A stretch of 64,000 nucleotides of DNA from Arthrobacter sp. ov118 (GTDB lineage Bacteria; Actinomycetota; Actinomycetes; Actinomycetales; Micrococcaceae): the NCBI RefSeq assembly GCF_900116495.1, contig NZ_FPAY01000008.1, positions 152,384-216,383 of the forward strand, given 5' to 3'. Positions 53,252 through 60,435 of the stretch are shown here, in pieces. Each line of letters opens with the position of its first letter. The first letter of the stretch is position 1. The translations under genes and the position numbers were made by a program. The notes under the pieces were generated by a model. It searched no databases and had not been told where the DNA came from. It worked only from the letters and a program-made list of their open reading frames with translations.

Positions 53252-54685
53252 ATGCCGGACTTGTCAGCTTTCTATCCGCTCATCTCGATCGTCCTGGGGG
53301 CCGCCGTCGTCGTCGGCGTCATCTGGGTGGCAACGAAGCTGATGTGGAAGGTGGCTGAACCGAACGAGGCCCTGATCATCTCCGGCCTGACCCGCGGCAC
53401 GCTGGAGACCCGGGAGGGAATGGACTTCAAGATTGTCACCGGCAAGGGAGCGCTGGTGCTGCCCGGTCTCCAGACCGTGCGGCCGCTGTCCCTGACGCTG
53501 AATGAAACCGAACTCAAGGTCTCCTGCGTGACCTCCCAGGGCATCCAGGTGATCGTCGAGGGCGTGGTGATCTATAAGATCGGGGACGCCCCGCCCTTCA
53601 TTGCCAACGCGGCGCGGCGGTTCCTTGGCCAGCAGCCCAAGATGCAAAGCCAGGTCTACAACGTCTTCGAGGGCCACCTTCGCTCGATCATCGGCAGCAT
53701 GACGGTCGAGGAAATCATCCGCGAGCGCGACAAGCTGGCCTCCCAGGTCCGCAGCGCCAGCGGCGTCGAGATGGAGAAGCTGGGGCTGGTGGTCGACTCG
53801 CTGCAGATCAAGGACCTCCAGGACCCCACGGGCTACATCCAGAACATCGCCAAGCCGCACATTGCCCTGGTCAAGATGGAGGCCCGCATCGCCGAGGCCA
53901 CCCGGAACCGGGAGGCTGCGGAAAAGGAAGCCGAAGCGGAGGCGCTGATCGCCGACGCAAAGAGCGTGTCCGCGATCCGGCAGTCCGTGGCGCAGGCCAA
54001 TGCCGAACGTGCCAAGGCGAACGCCGCCCAGGCCGGGCCGCTGGCCGATGCCTCGGCCCGGCAGCAAGTGGTGGTCCAGGAAACCGAGGTGGCCAAGCTC
54101 GAGGCCGACCGGGAAGAACAAAAGCTCCAGACCACCGTCCGCAAACCCGCCGACGCCCGGGCCTACGCCAAGCGCACCGATGCCGAGGGCCAGAAATCCG
54201 CGGACATCAGCGCCGCGGAAGCCTTGGCCCGGCGCACGGAACTCGAGGCCCAGGCCAACGCGCGGCGCACGGAGGTGCAGGCCCAGGCCAACGCGACGGC
54301 GGCAGCGGCGGCCGCAGGGGCCACCCGGCTCACCGGCGAAGCCGAGGCTGCCGCCACCAAGGCCCGCGGTGATGCTGCCGCCTCTGCCATCAAGGCCAAA
54401 GCGTTGGCCGAGGCGGAAGGCATCGCGGCCCGTGCCGAAGCGCTAGCAACCAACCAGGACGCGGTCATCTCCCAGCAGCTTGCCGAGAACATGCCGGCCA
54501 TCGTGGCGGCGGCGGCCGAGCCGTTCGGGCACGTCGGCCAAATGACCGTCCTGAACGGCGGGGAGGGAGTCAACCAGATGATCGGCGGGATTTTGGCACA
54601 GGTGGGCGACTACCTTCCGGCGCTCTCCACCGCGCTGAAGAACGGCAGGGCCGGCAAACGGGATGCGAAGGCACCGGAGGCGTAG
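53252..54685 (+). CDS. Flotillin-like SPFH domain protein
   Basis: A 477-residue membrane scaffold protein. One N-terminal hydrophobic segment (IVLGAAVVVGVIWVATKLM) anchors it, the SPFH/Band 7 domain covers about residues 30-210 (PNEALIISGL... VVDSLQIKDLQDP), and a long Ala/Glu/Lys coiled coil with the flotillin EA repeats follows (residues about 215-410, e.g. ARIAEATRNREAAEKEAEAEA). The C-terminus is short and ends basic. Flotillins organise ordered membrane patches. The small NfeD-like gene 64 bases downstream is the usual partner type. Confidence 0.93.
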   Translation: MPDLSAFYPLISIVLGAAVVVGVIWVATKLMWKVAEPNEALIISGLTRGTLETREGMDFKIVTGKGALVLPGLQTVRPLSLTLNETELKVSCVTSQGIQVIVEGVVIYKIGDAPPFIANAARRFLGQQPKMQSQVYNVFEGHLRSIIGSMTVEEIIRERDKLASQVRSASGVEMEKLGLVVDSLQIKDLQDPTGYIQNIAKPHIALVKMEARIAEATRNREAAEKEAEAEALIADAKSVSAIRQSVAQANAERAKANAAQAGPLADASARQQVVVQETEVAKLEADREEQKLQTTVRKPADARAYAKRTDAEGQKSADISAAEALARRTELEAQANARRTEVQAQANATAAAAAAGATRLTGEAEAAATKARGDAAASAIKAKALAEAEGIAARAEALATNQDAVISQQLAENMPAIVAAAAEPFGHVGQMTVLNGGEGVNQMIGGILAQVGDYLPALSTALKNGRAGKRDAKAPEA

Positions 54686-54749
54686 GGCCGCCATGCGCCC
54701 GCAAGACCGGGGAAACAAATGCGCCGGATACTGATGTGCTGGGATTTTG

Positions 54750-54989
54750 ATGCATAGGGATGTTGACCGGAGCCTGACCGGCAAGATCGGGCGCGTCACC
54801 GGACGGATCGGTCCGGGCACCATCGGGGAGGTCATGCTGCCCTTCCGCGGCGGAACCAGCGCGTTCCATGCGCACCCGTTCGACAAGAACAGTGTCTTCG
54901 CCGTGGGCGAGCAGGTCCTGGTCATCTACTATGAACCGCCCCAAACCGTGTTCGTGGACGAACTCCCGGACGTGCTGAAGGCCGACTGA
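54750..54989 (+). CDS. Small NfeD-like OB-fold protein, flotillin partner
   Basis: A 79-residue soluble protein. GKIGRVTGRIGPGTIGEVMLPFRGG and FAVGEQVLVIYYEPPQTVFV match the beta-strand pattern of the NfeD C-terminal OB-fold, with no protease domain and no transmembrane helix. NfeD proteins are typically encoded next to flotillin-like genes, and this one follows directly in the same orientation, so it probably works with the flotillin. ATG 54750 is preferred over the overlapping TTG 54747. Confidence 0.7.
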   Translation: MHRDVDRSLTGKIGRVTGRIGPGTIGEVMLPFRGGTSAFHAHPFDKNSVFAVGEQVLVIYYEPPQTVFVDELPDVLKAD

Positions 54990-55067
54990 CCGCCTCTGGA
55001 CGCTAGGAACCGACGGGCGTATTCTGAAGTTCCGTAGCCTCTGGAGGGATTTCAGTTGGAAGGCAAT

Positions 55068-55145
55068 ATGCGCGCGCGTGGCGGTCCGGCTGCGAAGCCA
55101 CCGAAAAATCTCGGCCCGGTCGGGAACTGGCCCGATCCGCTGTAG
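55068..55145 (+). CDS. Possible 25-residue peptide ORF
   Basis: ATG 55068 is preceded by GGAAGGCAAT, a good ribosome binding site, and encodes a short peptide containing KPPKNLGPVGNWPDPL with a TAG stop. It may be a true small protein or the surviving start of a decayed gene. I do not recognise the sequence. The region downstream is scarred by repeats. Confidence 0.3.
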   Translation: MRARGGPAAKPPKNLGPVGNWPDPL

Positions 55146-55267
55146 GCCGTCAATTTCGGCCATGTCGCCTGTCCTTGCGCTGAAGCGAGGCCCGGTACTG
55201 ACGTTTCCCCCTGCTTTCCCGAATACTCCTGGCCCGGTTGTTTGCGCCGCTGGCTGCTCCGCCCTGA

Positions 55268-55393
55268 CTCCCGTTCGGTCCTAAGCTCCCGTTCGGTCCT
55301 AAGCTCCCGTTCGGTCCTAAGCTCCCGTTCGGTCCTAAGCTCCCGTTCGGTCCTAAGCTCCCATTCGGTCCTAAGCTCCCATTCGGTCCTGAG
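55268..55393. repeat. Seven-unit 18-bp tandem repeat
   Basis: CTCCCGTTCGGTCCTAAG is repeated seven times without spacer. The first five units are nearly identical; units six and seven have CCATTC for CCGTTC, and the last ends CTGAG. Because 18 is a multiple of three, long frames appear on both strands (GPNGSL or LRTERE units), which look non-coding. Confidence 0.92.
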
Positions 55394-55452
55394 CGCGCCC
55401 ACCTGTTAACCCACTCTTCCCCTCCCGGCCACGCCCGCTCCCCGCGCACCTG

Positions 55453-55635
55453 ATGGGCGACGACGCCAAGCGGCGCGCCTTCGCGGCGGCAGCACACGCC
55501 TCGGTCCAGGGCAGGACGTGGTCCGCGCTCCGGGCCGAACTCGTCGCCCACTACCAGGCCGTGACCGCGGAGCCCGCGATGGGCCACTCCCCCCTCGTTG
55601 CCCTATCACTTATGGCGGCCAAACCGGGGCTTTAA
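55453..55635 (+). pseudogene. Remnant of a glycosyltransferase C-terminus
   Basis: This 60-codon frame starts GDDAKRRAFAAAAHASVQGR and continues TWSALRAELVAHYQAV, which resembles the last 45 residues of actinobacterial group 1 glycosyltransferases (mannosyltransferase type). The upstream enzyme is absent, the upstream frame is not conserved, and the 3' end runs into a dispersed hairpin. It looks like the tail of a gene removed by deletion. The match is from memory and moderate. Confidence 0.45.
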
Positions 55636-55657
55636 GCACCATAGGTGATAGGGCAAC
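55597..55657. repeat. Dispersed hairpin element, copy 3
   Basis: GTTGCCCTATCACTTATGG pairs with CCATAGGTGATAGGGCAAC with one mismatch. Compared with copies at 14581 and 45015, GCGC is replaced by GCCC in one arm and by GGGC in the other, a compensatory change that keeps pairing. Confidence 0.82.
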
Positions 55658-55712
55658 CGGGGGCGGGACCCGCCCCGGCCTCGTGGTGACCTCCAAGGGT
55701 CCTCGGGGCGCC

Positions 55713-55718
55713 TATGAT
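55713..55718 (+). promoter_or_regulatory. -10 box (TATGAT), first GGDEF-EAL gene
   Basis: A TATGAT hexamer 59 bases ahead of the chosen GTG start. The same hexamer precedes the other two paralogues. No convincing -35 is seen. Confidence 0.5.
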
Positions 55719-55776
55719 TTCCCGGTGGGAGGTTCTAAGTGACTGGTTGGTCTCAGATGTACACGGCGTTGGGCGC

Positions 55777-58017
55777 GTGAGCACGCCGTCGTCCCCGGAG
55801 GGAGTCCCGGGCCCGGCAGCGGGCACGGTCCTCAGCTACAGCGAACTGGTGGAATCCAGCCCCGATGCCCTGCTGGTGGTGGCCGAGGACGGCACCATCA
55901 GAATGGTCAATGCCGCCGCGGAGCGCATGTTCGGGTACCTCCGTGACGAGCTCGTGGGCTCCGACCACCGCCTGCTGCTGGCCGAGGGATTCCAGAACGG
56001 GCTCCAGGGGCTGTTCTTCAACCTCCGCCGCGACGCAGCCCACCCGCAGGTGCACACACCTGCAACTCTCGACGATGACGCTGCCGCCGCTGGGACGGAC
56101 ACCGCTCCCGTGGAGGCCTACGGGCGGCGGCGGGACGGCACGGAGTTCCAGGCCGAAGTGGCCGGCGCCCTCCTCGTCACCGGTGCAGTCACCGGTGCAG
56201 GCAGCGGTTATGGCACCGCCAGTATGCTCGCCGCAATCCGGGACACCTCACACCGGCCGGCAACCGATGACGGCCTCCGCGCGGCCATGTCGCTGCTGAG
56301 CGCGACGCTCGAATCCACGGCGGACGGCATTCTGGTGGTCAGCAGCGCTGGTGAGATCGCCGGCGTCAACAACCAGTTCGTCTCCATGTGGGGCATCCCG
56401 CGGGAGCTGCTGGCCCGCCGGGACGATGCGGCCATCATGGCCTTTGTCCTGGATCAACTGCAGGATCCGGCCCGGTTCGTCGAAAAGGTCGAGGCCCTGT
56501 ACGCCGATCCCGGAGCGGAAAGCCGTGATGCCCTGCACTTCCGCGACGGCCGGACGTTTGAACGTTACTCCCGTCCGCAGAAGGTCGCTGACGAGGTGGT
56601 CGGACGGGTGTGGAGCTTCAGGGATGTGACCGCGGCGAAGGTGGCCCAGGACCGGATTTCCAAGGCCATGGCGGACCTCGCCGAGCAGTCCGCCCAGCTC
56701 AAGGCGCTGGCTTTCCAGGACGGCTTAACCGGGCTGTCCAACCGCCAGCTGTTCAGCGACCGCCTCGCCGCTGCCCTCGCGGAACCGAGCGGCACCGCCG
56801 TCGACGTCCTGCTCCTGGACCTGGACGACTTCAAGGAGGTCAATGACATCCTTGGCCACCACGCCGGCGACCAGATGCTGATCGAGGTAGGGCGGCGGCT
56901 GCGCACGTGCGTCCGGCCCGGCGATGTCGTGGCCCGGCTGGGCGGGGACGAGTTCGTGGTGCTGCTGATCGGCTCGCTGGACCCCGACGCCGTCGCCGCC
57001 CGGATCGTCGACTCGCTGCGGGTTCCGGTGTGGATCGACGGCACCATGCTCCGGCCCAGCCTCAGCCTGGGACTCGCGTCGATCAGCGAGGACGCCGTGG
57101 ACGCCTCCGAGCTCCTGCGGCGGGCCGACGTCGCGATGTATGCGGCCAAGGCCGCCGGCAAGAACCGGTACCTGCGCTTCCGTCCCGAAATGATGGAGGC
57201 CCTCGTGGACCGCAACAACCTGGAGGCTGGGCTGCGGCTGGCCGTGGACAACGGGCAGATCGCCGTGCACTACCAGCCGATCGTGTCCACGGCGCTCGGG
57301 AAGGTGGTCAAGGTCGAGGCCCTGGCGCGCTGGATCCGCGACGGCGCCCTCGTGCCCCCGAAACACTTCATTCCGGCCGCCGAACGCAGCGGCCTCATTG
57401 TCGAGATCGGCACCGAGGTCCTCCTGCGCGGCTGCACCGAGCTCAAGGCCTGGCTGCAGGAGGACGCCTCGCGGTCCCTGGCCGTGAACGTCTCCGGCGT
57501 CCAGCTCCAGCACGGGGATTTCGCCGAGCTGGTCCTGGCGGTGACGGAATCCTGCGGCGTGGACCCGCGGCAGCTGGTCCTGGAGGTCACCGAGAGCGTG
57601 TTCTTCGACGACGACTGCCACGTGATCAAGCAGCTCGTCAGCCTGCGCACGGCCGGCGTCCGGGTGGCCCTCGATGACTTCGGCACCGGATACTCCTCCC
57701 TCGGACGCCTCCAGGACCTGCCGGTGGACACGCTGAAAATCGACCAGTCGTTCGTGGCGATGATCAACACCGGCACGGAACAGCTGCCCATCCTGAGCGC
57801 CATGATCGACATGGCCCACGGACTGGGGCTGACCGTCACCGCCGAAGGCGTGGAAACTGCGGCGCAGGCCGGCCACCTCATGGACCTGAACTGCGATTCG
57901 CTGCAGGGTTTCCTGTTTGCCCGCCCCCAGCCGGAGACCGGACTGCAGCCGGCGCTGGATCAGGCGGCCCGGGCCATCAGCACGCTGCGGGGCGATCGGG
58001 TGCCCGGCAACCGGTGA
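55777..58017 (+). CDS. PAS-PAS-GGDEF-EAL protein 1 (c-di-GMP turnover)
   Basis: About 746 residues. PAS-like sensors lie at roughly 15-140 (SPDALLVVAEDGTIRMVNAAAERMFGY) and 170-300 (ADGILVVSSAGEIAGVNNQF). The GGDEF domain is complete: LLLDLDDFKEVND, RLGGDEF, and an I-site RPGD five residues before it. The EAL domain keeps EALARW, NVSG, LEVTES, LDDFGTGYSSL, LKIDQSF and AEGVET. It could both make and degrade c-di-GMP, with product inhibition. No membrane helix is seen. ATG 55714 lies inside the TATGAT promoter box, so GTG 55777 is preferred. First of three tandem paralogues. Confidence 0.9.
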   Translation: MSTPSSPEGVPGPAAGTVLSYSELVESSPDALLVVAEDGTIRMVNAAAERMFGYLRDELVGSDHRLLLAEGFQNGLQGLFFNLRRDAAHPQVHTPATLDDDAAAAGTDTAPVEAYGRRRDGTEFQAEVAGALLVTGAVTGAGSGYGTASMLAAIRDTSHRPATDDGLRAAMSLLSATLESTADGILVVSSAGEIAGVNNQFVSMWGIPRELLARRDDAAIMAFVLDQLQDPARFVEKVEALYADPGAESRDALHFRDGRTFERYSRPQKVADEVVGRVWSFRDVTAAKVAQDRISKAMADLAEQSAQLKALAFQDGLTGLSNRQLFSDRLAAALAEPSGTAVDVLLLDLDDFKEVNDILGHHAGDQMLIEVGRRLRTCVRPGDVVARLGGDEFVVLLIGSLDPDAVAARIVDSLRVPVWIDGTMLRPSLSLGLASISEDAVDASELLRRADVAMYAAKAAGKNRYLRFRPEMMEALVDRNNLEAGLRLAVDNGQIAVHYQPIVSTALGKVVKVEALARWIRDGALVPPKHFIPAAERSGLIVEIGTEVLLRGCTELKAWLQEDASRSLAVNVSGVQLQHGDFAELVLAVTESCGVDPRQLVLEVTESVFFDDDCHVIKQLVSLRTAGVRVALDDFGTGYSSLGRLQDLPVDTLKIDQSFVAMINTGTEQLPILSAMIDMAHGLGLTVTAEGVETAAQAGHLMDLNCDSLQGFLFARPQPETGLQPALDQAARAISTLRGDRVPGNR

Positions 58018-58064
58018 CTCGGCAAGTTCGGGGCCGATGTGCTGGACTGGGGCCCGAAGGACCC

Positions 58065-58070
58065 TATGAT
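58065..58070 (+). promoter_or_regulatory. -10 box (TATGAT), second GGDEF-EAL gene
   Basis: TATGAT with CTGGAC 17 bases upstream. The 80-base leader ends with a segment (GCACT...ATTC.GTCGC.CTGGGGG) shared with the third gene's leader. Confidence 0.55.
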
Positions 58071-58150
58071 TCAGGAAACGCATTGCCGCGGCGTGTCAGC
58101 CGGCACTGCCGCACTGTCAACATTCCGTCGCTCTGGGGGCCGCAATAGTC

Positions 58151-60253
58151 GTGGGAACTGGGTTTGGTGAGGCCCTGCTGGAACAGGGTCCTGATGCACT
58201 TCTGCTGCTGACCTCGGACGGAACCATCGCCTTCGTCAATTCGGCCGCGGAACAGCTGTTCGGCTACCCCCGGGAAGAGCTCCTCGGCGTGCAGCACACC
58301 GTCCTGTTGTCGGAGGGGGAACGCGGCGGCTTCCTGCGGGTTTTTGGCCGGCTGGGCCGCAACAGCCGGGCCGGCAGCCGGCCGTTCCCCGCCGTCGGAC
58401 GGCGCCGCGACGGTTCCGAGGCCGCCGTCGAGATCACGTGCTCGCTGGTGACACTCGACGCCGGCACGGCCATGGCGGTAGCCGTCCGGGACGCGGCGCA
58501 CCGCACTGACTCGGACTCCGGGCGCCGGCTGGCCCTCTCCCTTCTGGACGCCACCCTGGAAACGACGTCGGACGGGATCGTGATGGTCTCGACCGAGGGG
58601 CACATCACGGGGATCAACGACCAGTTCCTCAAGCTGTGGTGCATGCCGCCGGAACTGATCGCTTCGGAGGACCCCACCGCGCTGGCCCGGTTCATCGCGG
58701 AACAACTGGCCGACCCGGACTACTTCCTGCAGAAGGTTTCGGCGCTTTACGCGGACACGGAACTGCAAAGCCACGACGTTCTGGAGTTCGCCGACGGCCG
58801 CACCGTGGAACTCTACTCCCGGCCGCAGAAGGTGGCAGACACGGTCGTGGGGCGCATCTGGAACTTCCGCGATACCACCTCCCGCCGTCGCGCCCAGGAC
58901 CAGGCCCGCCGCGCCATGGAGGAACTGGCCGAGCAGGCGGACAAGCTTAAGGAACTGGCCTTCCAGGACCCGCTCACCGGACTGGCCAACCGGATGCTGT
59001 TCAATCAACGGGCAGCCGCCGCCCTCCTCACGCCGGAGCCCGTGCACGTGCTGCTTCTGGATCTGGACGACTTCAAGGAAGTCAACGACGTCCTGGGCCA
59101 CCATGCCGGTGACCAGATGCTCGTCGAGGTCTCCCGCCGGCTGCGGAACTGCGTGGGCCCGCACGGCACCGTTGCCCGGCTGGGCGGGGACGAATTCGTG
59201 GTCCTGCTGGTCGGCTGCCGGGACGCCGACGGCGTGGCCCAGCGGGTGGTCAGCACCCTGAACGCCCCGGTCTCCATCGAGGGGACGCTCATGCGGCCGG
59301 GCCTGAGCCTGGGTGTGGCATCGCGCGACGCCGGAACGCAGACGTCCTCCGAGCTGCTGCGCCGGGCGGACTTGGCCATGTACGCCGCCAAGGAGGCCGG
59401 CAAGAACTGCTATGTGCACTTCCAACCTGAGATGCTGGCCGCGCTGCTGGAACGTACCCAGCTGACGGCCGGGCTGCGGCGGGCGGTGGAGCTGGGGCAG
59501 ATCGCGGTCCACTACCAGCCCGTCATCTCCAGCGACCGGCTCGACGTGGTGCAGTTCGAGGCCCTGGCCCGGTGGGAGTGGAAAGGCACGGTGATCCCGC
59601 CTAACGATTTCATCCAGACGGCCGAACGCAGCGGCCTGATCCGGGAGATCGGGGCCGAGGTGCTGCGGCGCAGCTGCACCGAGCTCGCGCCCTGGCTTTC
59701 CGAGGATCCGTTCCGGAGCGTTGCCGTCAACGTTTCCGGTGTCCAGCTGCAGCATCAGGACTTCGCGGAGCGCGTCCTGGACATCGCGGCCTGGAGCGGC
59801 GTGGACCCGCGCCAGCTGGTGCTCGAAGTGACCGAGAGTGTCTTCTTCGATGCCCACTCCCACGTCATCGGCCAGCTCGAAACCCTGCGCGAGGCCGGCA
59901 TCCGGGTGGCGCTGGACGATTTCGGGACGGGCTATTCCTCACTGGGCCGGCTGCAGGACCTGCCGGTGGACGTGGTGAAGATCGACAAGTCCTTTGTGTC
60001 CATGCTGCGCACCGGCGTCGAAAAGCTGCCGATCCTGACCTCGATGATCCACATGGCCCGCAGCCTGGGGCTGAAGGTCACGGCCGAGGGCATCGAGACG
60101 CCGGCCCAGGCCCGCTATCTCATGGACCACGGCTGCGATGCGCTGCAGGGCTTCCTCTTCTCCCCTCCGGAACCCGCGGAAGCCCGGCAGCAGGCCGTCC
60201 TCAACTCGGTGGCGGCCATCGCGGAACTGGAGGGCGTCCCGCTGCAGGGATAG
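58151..60253 (+). CDS. PAS-PAS-GGDEF-EAL protein 2, I-site lost
   Basis: A 700-residue paralogue of the preceding protein. PAS-like regions are at about 5-115 (GPDALLLLTSDGTIAFVNSAAEQLFGY) and 130-255. LLLDLDDFKEVND and RLGGDEF are intact, so cyclase activity is expected, but the I-site position reads GPHG instead of RxxD, so feedback inhibition by c-di-GMP is probably gone. EAL residues are complete (EALARW, NVSG, LEVTES, LDDFGTGYSSL, VKIDKSF, AEGIET). GTG 58151 follows GGGGGCC at a suitable distance. It has its own promoter and no membrane segment. Confidence 0.9.
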   Translation: MGTGFGEALLEQGPDALLLLTSDGTIAFVNSAAEQLFGYPREELLGVQHTVLLSEGERGGFLRVFGRLGRNSRAGSRPFPAVGRRRDGSEAAVEITCSLVTLDAGTAMAVAVRDAAHRTDSDSGRRLALSLLDATLETTSDGIVMVSTEGHITGINDQFLKLWCMPPELIASEDPTALARFIAEQLADPDYFLQKVSALYADTELQSHDVLEFADGRTVELYSRPQKVADTVVGRIWNFRDTTSRRRAQDQARRAMEELAEQADKLKELAFQDPLTGLANRMLFNQRAAAALLTPEPVHVLLLDLDDFKEVNDVLGHHAGDQMLVEVSRRLRNCVGPHGTVARLGGDEFVVLLVGCRDADGVAQRVVSTLNAPVSIEGTLMRPGLSLGVASRDAGTQTSSELLRRADLAMYAAKEAGKNCYVHFQPEMLAALLERTQLTAGLRRAVELGQIAVHYQPVISSDRLDVVQFEALARWEWKGTVIPPNDFIQTAERSGLIREIGAEVLRRSCTELAPWLSEDPFRSVAVNVSGVQLQHQDFAERVLDIAAWSGVDPRQLVLEVTESVFFDAHSHVIGQLETLREAGIRVALDDFGTGYSSLGRLQDLPVDVVKIDKSFVSMLRTGVEKLPILTSMIHMARSLGLKVTAEGIETPAQARYLMDHGCDALQGFLFSPPEPAEARQQAVLNSVAAIAELEGVPLQG

Positions 60254-60340
60254 CTTCCGCCTCGCTTCCCGCCTCAGTTCCCGTTTCGACACATTCGGGT
60301 GCGGCATGATGCCCATCACGGTCGGCGGGCCCGCACCACA

Positions 60341-60346
60341 TATGAT
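60341..60346 (+). promoter_or_regulatory. -10 box (TATGAT), third GGDEF-EAL gene
   Basis: TATGAT 90 bases ahead of the GTG start. The leader's last 45 bases resemble that of the second gene, so the duplication included the control region. Confidence 0.5.
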
Positions 60347-60435
60347 GCAGGGAGCGCAGCGGACTGTGTTCTCCATAGGGGTTCTCCACAGAGCGGCTGC
60401 ACTCCGTATTCGTCGCCTGGGGGGCTGTCAAAATC

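Larger units (their letters stand above)
54990..55776. other. Gene-poor scarred interval before the GGDEF-EAL genes
   Basis: About 790 bases that hold a possible 25-residue ORF, an 18-bp tandem repeat, a glycosyltransferase-like remnant, a dispersed hairpin and the promoter of the first GGDEF-EAL gene. No intact gene of normal size is present. Confidence 0.7.

Noticed and set aside
54990..55150. c-di-GMP riboswitch ahead of the GGDEF-EAL genes
   Set aside because: The GC-rich hairpins here lack the conserved GEMM core elements, and the segment is more than 600 bases from the first GGDEF gene.
55052..55402. 116-codon minus-strand frame with LRTERE repeats
   Set aside because: It exists because the 18-bp repeat length is a multiple of three. 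There is no supporting start site, and the non-repeat part has no recognisable feature.
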